This document shows, one piece after another, positions 60,006-64,000 of a stretch of 64,000 bases of DNA. Every line of letters begins with the position of its first letter. Position 1 is the stretch's first letter. The translations under genes were made by a program, and so were the position numbers. This DNA is from Streptomyces decoyicus. Its GTDB lineage: Bacteria; Actinomycetota; Actinomycetes; Streptomycetales; Streptomycetaceae. The stretch spans positions 1,426,001-1,490,000 of the forward strand of contig NZ_CP082301.1 of the NCBI RefSeq assembly GCF_019880305.1. The letters are read 5' to 3'. The notes beneath the pieces are model-generated. The model was not told the origin of the DNA. It made no database searches and saw only the letters and a list, made by a program, of their open reading frames with translations.

Positions 60006-61019
60006 TCACCCTACGTCCGGCCCGGCGGGCGCCAACTGGTCCGGCAGGGAAGTCATCCGGGCGCAGGCATCGACCACCGCGGTCTCGATCTCGTCCAGGG
60101 GGCGGGCGGCGGTCGCGGCCTTGGCGACGGCGAGCGCGGCGGTCTGCACGGTCAGGGCGCGCGCCGGAACCTCCAGGTCGGGCCAGGGGTCGCCGGCCGG
60201 ACGTACGGCGGGGCCGCCGGCGGCGCGGTAGGCGGCGAGGAAGCGCGTCCAGAGGTCCGGTGCGAGCAGGCCGGTGGCGAACCAGGCGGCGGGACGGGCC
60301 AGGTCCCAGGCGCCGTCGCCCGTGCCGAGGTCGTCGATGTCGATGAGGAGCCAGGGGCCGTCGGTGGCCGGGTGGCGGACGAGCTGGCCCAGATGCAGAT
60401 CGCCGTGGCAGAGGGTGCCGGCGCGTGGGGGCGGGGCGGCGTCCCGGGCCCACGGCGGCAGCAGGGCCCAGGCACGCTCGACGGCCGCGGCGGCCGCGGG
60501 CAGCGATCCGGCGCCGGGCCGGGGTGCGGGCGGCGGGCCGACGGCCGGGGCCAGGGTGTCGCGCAGGCGGGCCAGGGCGCGGGCGGCCTTGGCGGGGCCG
60601 CGCATCGGCGGTACGGGGCCGGGAAGTTGGCGCGGGTCGACGCGGTGCAGACGGGCCAGCAGACGGGCGGCGTCCTCCCAGGGCGCGGCGTCGGGGTCGT
60701 CGGGCGGGACCGGGCTGCCGTACGGCCAGCGGGAGAGGGCGCGGCCGTCCTCGGTGCGGGTCAGGAAGCCGTCGGGGGCGGTGACCGGGAGCGGGGGCAG
60801 CAGGATGCCGTGCAGGAGGGGGTGGGCGGCGATCCGCAGCCGGGCGGCCAGGTCGTGCGGGTCGTCGTCGGGGGCGTGTGCCTTGGCGACCGTACCGCCG
60901 CTGCGGAGGACCGTGCCGTCGGGGCGGTCGGCGAGCACTTCGGGGGCGGCGGACGGTGTGCCTCCCCGGGCCGACGACGCGGACAGGGCGGCCAGGCACA
61001 CGTGAAGTGAGGTGGTCAT
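60006..61019 (-). CDS. Aminoglycoside phosphotransferase (APH)-fold protein
   Basis: This encodes 337 residues. The catalytic motif is LCHGDLHLGQLV near residue 207, with Gln where Asn is usual (HGDxxxxN). The metal-binding motif is IDIDDLGTGDGAWDLA. The N-lobe strand around GTVAKAHAPD carries the ATP lysine. It may phosphorylate a small molecule; there is no specific evidence for aminoglycoside resistance. GGGGGAA lies just before the ATG. Confidence 0.85.
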   Translation of the reverse strand: MTTSLHVCLAALSASSARGGTPSAAPEVLADRPDGTVLRSGGTVAKAHAPDDDPHDLAARLRIAAHPLLHGILLPPLPVTAPDGFLTRTEDGRALSRWPYGSPVPPDDPDAAPWEDAARLLARLHRVDPRQLPGPVPPMRGPAKAARALARLRDTLAPAVGPPPAPRPGAGSLPAAAAAVERAWALLPPWARDAAPPPRAGTLCHGDLHLGQLVRHPATDGPWLLIDIDDLGTGDGAWDLARPAAWFATGLLAPDLWTRFLAAYRAAGGPAVRPAGDPWPDLEVPARALTVQTAALAVAKAATAARPLDEIETAVVDACARMTSLPDQLAPAGPDVG

Positions 61020-61142
61020 CGTTCCCCCGAGTCCTGCGCGGCGGATGCGCCGTGGGTGGCGGTACGAGCGGTGGGCGGCCCGGCTTGGGATCGTACGCGC
61101 GGGGCGGTGGACCGGGCAGGGCCGCGGCCGGGAAAGCTCGAA

Positions 61143-61170
61143 GGCCGGGCATCTCCCCAGATGCCCGGCC
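61143..61170 (-). terminator. Hairpin downstream of the 69-residue membrane protein gene
   Basis: A perfect 12-bp stem (GGCCGGGCATCT and its complement) with a CCCC loop lies between the small membrane gene (stop at 61259) and the APH-fold gene. Confidence 0.75.
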
Positions 61171-61258
61171 GTCGTGCCGTCCGCCGCACCCCCGTCCCCA
61201 CGGGGTTTACAGCCGGAGGTCCCCGTCCCGGGCCGCTCTCCCGGGCCTGGGGCGCTGC

Positions 61259-61468
61259 TCAGCGCCCCAGCATTCCGACCACGGACGACGCCTGTGTCAT
61301 GACGGCCTCCCAGCCGCCGAAGACCACGGCGAGAACGATCGCCAGCGGCAGCACCATGGCCACCGCGACGAGGGGGTGGCGAGTGCCGGCGGACTGCCGG
61401 CCCCCGAGCGCGGCGGCGGCTCGGCGCCCCTGCGCCCGAAGGGCCGTCCGCCCTGGGGTCTCCACCAT
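61259..61468 (-). CDS. 69-residue single-pass membrane protein
   Basis: Starts with an ATG at 61466-61468 (MVETPGRTALRAQG), with GGAG seven bases upstream. A basic N-terminus is followed by one helix (PLVAVAMVLPLAIVLAVVFGG) and a short outer tail. No family is recognised. Coding is supported by the ribosome site and the downstream hairpin. Confidence 0.65.
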   Translation of the reverse strand: MVETPGRTALRAQGRRAAAALGGRQSAGTRHPLVAVAMVLPLAIVLAVVFGGWEAVMTQASSVVGMLGR

Positions 61469-62078
61469 GGTCCCGCTCCCGTCGTGACTGGGGCGGCGGG
61501 CGTCTGACCTCGGGGGACGAGTGCTCCGCCCGCCGCTTGAGGACAACAGTAGGCACCTGGCCGACGCGGGGCGTCATGCCGTCGTACCGATTGATCGGCA
61601 TCCAGGAGGATGACGGGACCGCGTCTCACGTACTCCCCTGGGTGGAGAGACGGGTCCGGGGCCTGGGGATCTCCCCCAAGGGGTACCGTCGCGCTGCCTC
61701 GGCCCGCGCACTCCTGAGGGTGACCTCGCTCACTCCAGCCGCTCCCCCGCGCACCGCGGTCCCGCCCCGGCGGACCGCCCGGCTCACCGCCGTCTGCCGC
61801 ACCCCGGCCGTACCCTCGGCATCCACCACCAATGCGGTGTGATCCCCCTTCATCACCCCAATCTCCCTTCTGTGGCGGAACATTGGGATCGGGTATGGGA
61901 AGTCGGGCCGCGCGGCGGCCGGTTTTCCGCCCGCCCTTCGAGAATCGCACCCGCCACCGGCAATCCGGCCGCCGACGCATGCGCGGCCTCTCAGCACAGC
62001 GAGCCGTCAATCCGTAAGCTGTGCCACGTCAGACGGTTGGCAGCGGAGGGGGCTCCCCACCGCAGGTAGGGGACGGAC
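61469..62078. other. Sparse region upstream of the Ser/Thr kinase
   Basis: These 610 bases hold at most one weak small ORF (61626-61853, listed separately) and presumably promoters for the flanking divergent genes. Base composition is slightly less G+C-rich around 61840-61900. I see no repeats or RNA gene here. Confidence 0.6.
61626..61853 (-). CDS. Possible 75-residue hypothetical protein
   Basis: An ATG at 61851-61853 (MKGDHTALVVDAEGT) has AGGGAG nine bases upstream and opens 75 codons. Third-position G+C is high at first but falls in the last third. The product is Arg/Ala/Gly-rich with no recognised motif. Low confidence; it may be chance. Confidence 0.35.
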   Translation of the reverse strand: MKGDHTALVVDAEGTAGVRQTAVSRAVRRGGTAVRGGAAGVSEVTLRSARAEAARRYPLGEIPRPRTRLSTQGST

Positions 62079-63437
62079 ATGGCGATGATGCGGCTCCGAC
62101 GCGAGGACCCGCGTGTCGTCGGGACGTTCCGGCTGCACCGCCGGCTCGGCGCGGGCGGAATGGGCGTGGTCTATCTCGGCTCGGACAAACGCGGGCAGCG
62201 GGTGGCCCTCAAGGTGATCCGGCCGGACCTGGCGGAGGATCAGGAGTTCCGCTCGCGGTTCGCGCGGGAGGTCTCGGCCGCCCGGCGGATCCGCGGCGGC
62301 TGTACCGCCCGGCTGGTCGCGGCCGATCTCGATGCGGACCGCCCCTGGTTCGCCACGCAGTACGTCCCGGGACCCTCGCTGCACGACAAGGTCAACGAGG
62401 CCGGTCCGCTGTCCCCCGCGCAGGTCGCCTCCATCGGCGCCGCACTGTCCGAGGGGCTGTTGGCCGTCCATGACGCGGGCGTGGTGCACCGCGACCTGAA
62501 GCCGTCCAACATTCTGCTGTCGCCCAAGGGCCCCCGGATCATCGACTTCGGTATCGCCTGGGCGACCGGCGCCAGCACGCTGACCCATGTGGGTACCGCC
62601 GTCGGCTCACCGGGGTTTCTGGCGCCGGAGCAGGTGCGCGGGGCCGCGGTGACACCGGCGACGGACATCTTCGCGCTGGGCGCCACCCTCGCGTACGCCT
62701 GCACCGCCGACTCCCCCTTCGGGCAGGGAAGTTCGGAGGTCATGCTCTACCGCGTGGTCCACGAGGAGGCGCAGCTCGCCGGGGTGCCGGACGCACTGGC
62801 GCCGCTGCTCGCCTCGTGTCTGGCCAAGGATCCGGCGGACCGTCCCAGCACCCTGTCGCTGTCGCTGCGGCTCAAGGAGATCGCGGCCCGGGAGGCGCAC
62901 GGCCCGTCGGGCGGGCCGCTGGAGAACGGGTCGGGTGCCGGGGCGGGTTGGGAGCGCGCGGAGCGCCGTCCCTCGGACCGGCCGACCGGGCAGCGGGCCG
63001 AGGAGTACGCACGCCAGCGCACCGAGCGGCGGACGGCGGGCACCTCCTCGCCGCGTCCGCACCCGTCCCGCCCCCCGGCTTCCCGGGACTCGGTCTCCCG
63101 GCCGGCCGGTCCGCCATCGGCGGCGGGGAAGAACCCGCGGAAGACCGGCGGGCGCACCGGGCGACGTGCCCCGGCCTCACGCCCCACAGGACGCAACGGC
63201 AGCCGCACCCCGGTGCGTACGACGTCGGGCGGGCGCCGTCCCGGTCCCGACCGCCGGCTGCTGCGCCAGCGCGTCATTGTGTTCGTGGTGGTGACCCTGC
63301 TGGTGGCGCTCGGTATCGCGGCCGCTCAGGGGTGCCAGGGGCCGGCCCGCGGGCTGGGTGTCGAGCGGCCGGTGCCGGTCGCCCCGTCGTCCGCAGGCGT
63401 GGACGGGCCCCATGGCGCGGGGGAACAGAACTCCTAG
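62079..63437 (+). CDS. Membrane-anchored Ser/Thr protein kinase (PknB-like catalytic domain)
   Basis: This encodes 452 residues. The kinase domain (about 15-270) has the glycine loop LGAGGMGVVYLG, Lys in VALKVI, HRDLKPSN, DFG (IIDFGIAW) and the APE motif (LAPEQV). A disordered, Arg/Pro/Ser-rich juxtamembrane region of about 120 residues follows, then one helix (VIVFVVVTLLVALGIAAA) near residue 400 and only some 35 residues outside. No PASTA or other sensor domain is present. Start is the ATG at 62079, with AGGGGAC upstream. Confidence 0.93.
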   Translation: MAMMRLRREDPRVVGTFRLHRRLGAGGMGVVYLGSDKRGQRVALKVIRPDLAEDQEFRSRFAREVSAARRIRGGCTARLVAADLDADRPWFATQYVPGPSLHDKVNEAGPLSPAQVASIGAALSEGLLAVHDAGVVHRDLKPSNILLSPKGPRIIDFGIAWATGASTLTHVGTAVGSPGFLAPEQVRGAAVTPATDIFALGATLAYACTADSPFGQGSSEVMLYRVVHEEAQLAGVPDALAPLLASCLAKDPADRPSTLSLSLRLKEIAAREAHGPSGGPLENGSGAGAGWERAERRPSDRPTGQRAEEYARQRTERRTAGTSSPRPHPSRPPASRDSVSRPAGPPSAAGKNPRKTGGRTGRRAPASRPTGRNGSRTPVRTTSGGRRPGPDRRLLRQRVIVFVVVTLLVALGIAAAQGCQGPARGLGVERPVPVAPSSAGVDGPHGAGEQNS

Positions 63438-64000
63438 CGAGTAGTCCCGTTGTCCGGGGTGTTGCGCGGGTTGGATGTCGCATGCGCGCGCGGGCGGGCG
63501 GACGGGAGGGCCAGCGCAGTGCCTTGGGGTACTGCGGGAGGCCGACGTGGGGTGGCTGATCCATGTCCGGTGCCGGCCTCCAGGCGCCCGTCAGCAGAGG
63601 GAGGAGTGCACATCCCGCCAAGCAGCCGGCGGATCTCCTCCAGGGGGTAGGGGGTCTGCCTGCTCCGGCGCTGGAACTTGCGGCTGAAGTCGGACATCAC
63701 CGCGGCGATCGGCGCGTGCCGGGCGAGGATCGCCGCGGCCTCCGCTGGGATTCCTGTGGAGCGCTTGCCCTCTGCATAGGCGCGCACCAGCGCGTAGCGG
63801 GCCTCCCGGTCCTCCCTCTGGTATCCGTGCAGAGCGGTGACCAGCCAGTTCACCAGATACGTGGCGGTGTAACAGCGGTCGTAGGTCTGGTGCCGGTCGA
63901 AGAAGCCGGCCTCGTCCTGCGACAGCTCGAACCCGGAGGAAACGGCAAGGCCGTAGTCCGTGAAGTAGAGGCGCCGGCCGTCGGTCAGGATGTTCTCGAA
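63434..64000 (-). CDS. Kinase-like phosphotransferase, 5' end cut by window edge
   Basis: The frame is open from the window edge to a TAG at 63434-63436 (188 residues seen). NILTDGRRLYFTDYGLA resembles the Asn and DFG-type metal site of protein-kinase-like folds (DYG here), and a helical C-lobe (TATYLVNWLVTALHGY) follows. The last 60 residues (after LGGMCTPPS) are Pro/Ser/Arg-rich low complexity. Its stop overlaps the convergent Ser/Thr kinase stop by 4 bases. The upstream part, needed to identify the family, lies outside the window. Confidence 0.7.
   Translation of the reverse strand, partial: FENILTDGRRLYFTDYGLAVSSGFELSQDEAGFFDRHQTYDRCYTATYLVNWLVTALHGYQREDREARYALVRAYAEGKRSTGIPAEAAAILARHAPIAAVMSDFSRKFQRRSRQTPYPLEEIRRLLGGMCTPPSADGRLEAGTGHGSATPRRPPAVPQGTALALPSARPRAHATSNPRNTPDNGTTR

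Noticed and set aside
60006..61019. Aminoglycoside resistance gene
   Set aside because: Only the general phosphotransferase fold is supported; Asn is replaced by Gln in the catalytic motif and there is no resistance context.

Overview
This window is about 70% G+C with GTG starts and overlapping ATGA junctions. It reads as the core chromosome of a Streptomyces species. The gene order (aro cluster, mltG, ruvX, alaS, rpsD, hisS, relA, apt, secFD, yajC, ruvBAC, yebC, pdxTS, a PI-mannoside lipid cluster, thrS, ssgB) matches, from memory, the S. coelicolor region around SCO1492 to SCO1550. SsgB, a sporulation cell-division protein confined to morphologically complex actinomycetes, supports the assignment. 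I saw no prophage, insertion sequence, CRISPR array or biosynthetic cluster.

Region by region. 1-12.2 kb, almost all on the minus strand: an M24 peptidase-like protein (cut by the window edge), a P-loop ATPase, the shikimate genes aroQ-aroB-aroK-aroC joined by 4-base overlaps, aroE-mltG, ruvX, alaS and two small membrane-associated proteins. 12.3-18.5 kb: a plus-strand STAND-type ATPase that may be leaderless, rpsD, a DUF2470 (HugZ-like) haem/iron protein divergent from rpsD across a near-consensus iron box, rarA and a VKOR-family thiol oxidoreductase. 18.7-26.7 kb: hisS, a metallo-hydrolase, a membrane-anchored cyclophilin, a DUF349 protein, relA and apt. 26.6-35.3 kb: secF, secD, yajC, ruvB, ruvA, ruvC, yebC, pdxT and pdxS. 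35.4-39.3 kb: a LemA-like protein, a non-coding inverted-repeat element, then pimA, a PatA-like acyltransferase and a PI-phosphate synthase, which together start phosphatidylinositol mannoside synthesis. 39.5-51.9 kb: an EF-G-like GTPase with a degenerate G4 motif, a large unknown membrane protein, a beta-propeller lipoprotein coupled to a deacetylase lacking its usual Asp pair, a HIT protein, a potassium channel, thrS, and a coupled pair made of an OB-fold-like protein and a DUF4365 nuclease-like protein. 52-64 kb: two identical tRNA-Val(CAC) genes around an SRPBCC gene, ssgB, a CGNR zinc-finger protein, small membrane proteins, a DsbA-like protein, a GNAT protein, pabC-pabB, a five-tRNA operon (Gly, Cys, three Val), a zinc-ribbon protein, an aminoglycoside-phosphotransferase-fold protein, a membrane Ser/Thr kinase, and a kinase-like gene cut by the right edge.

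Most genes are housekeeping: aromatic amino acid and folate precursors (aro, pab), translation (four tRNA synthetase or ribosomal genes and seven tRNAs), recombination (ruv, rarA), the stringent response and purine salvage (relA, apt), protein export (sec, yajC), vitamin B6 and phospholipid synthesis. Operons are often closed by long perfect hairpins, several shared by convergent genes. The items most worth following up are the iron-box/HugZ-like/rpsD divergence, the inverted-repeat element at 36.0-36.5 kb, the DUF4365/OB pair, the degenerate deacetylase plus propeller lipoprotein pair, the altered metal site in the M24 protein, and a 51-residue membrane ORF near ssgB. Family names and S. coelicolor parallels come from memory; no database search was run.
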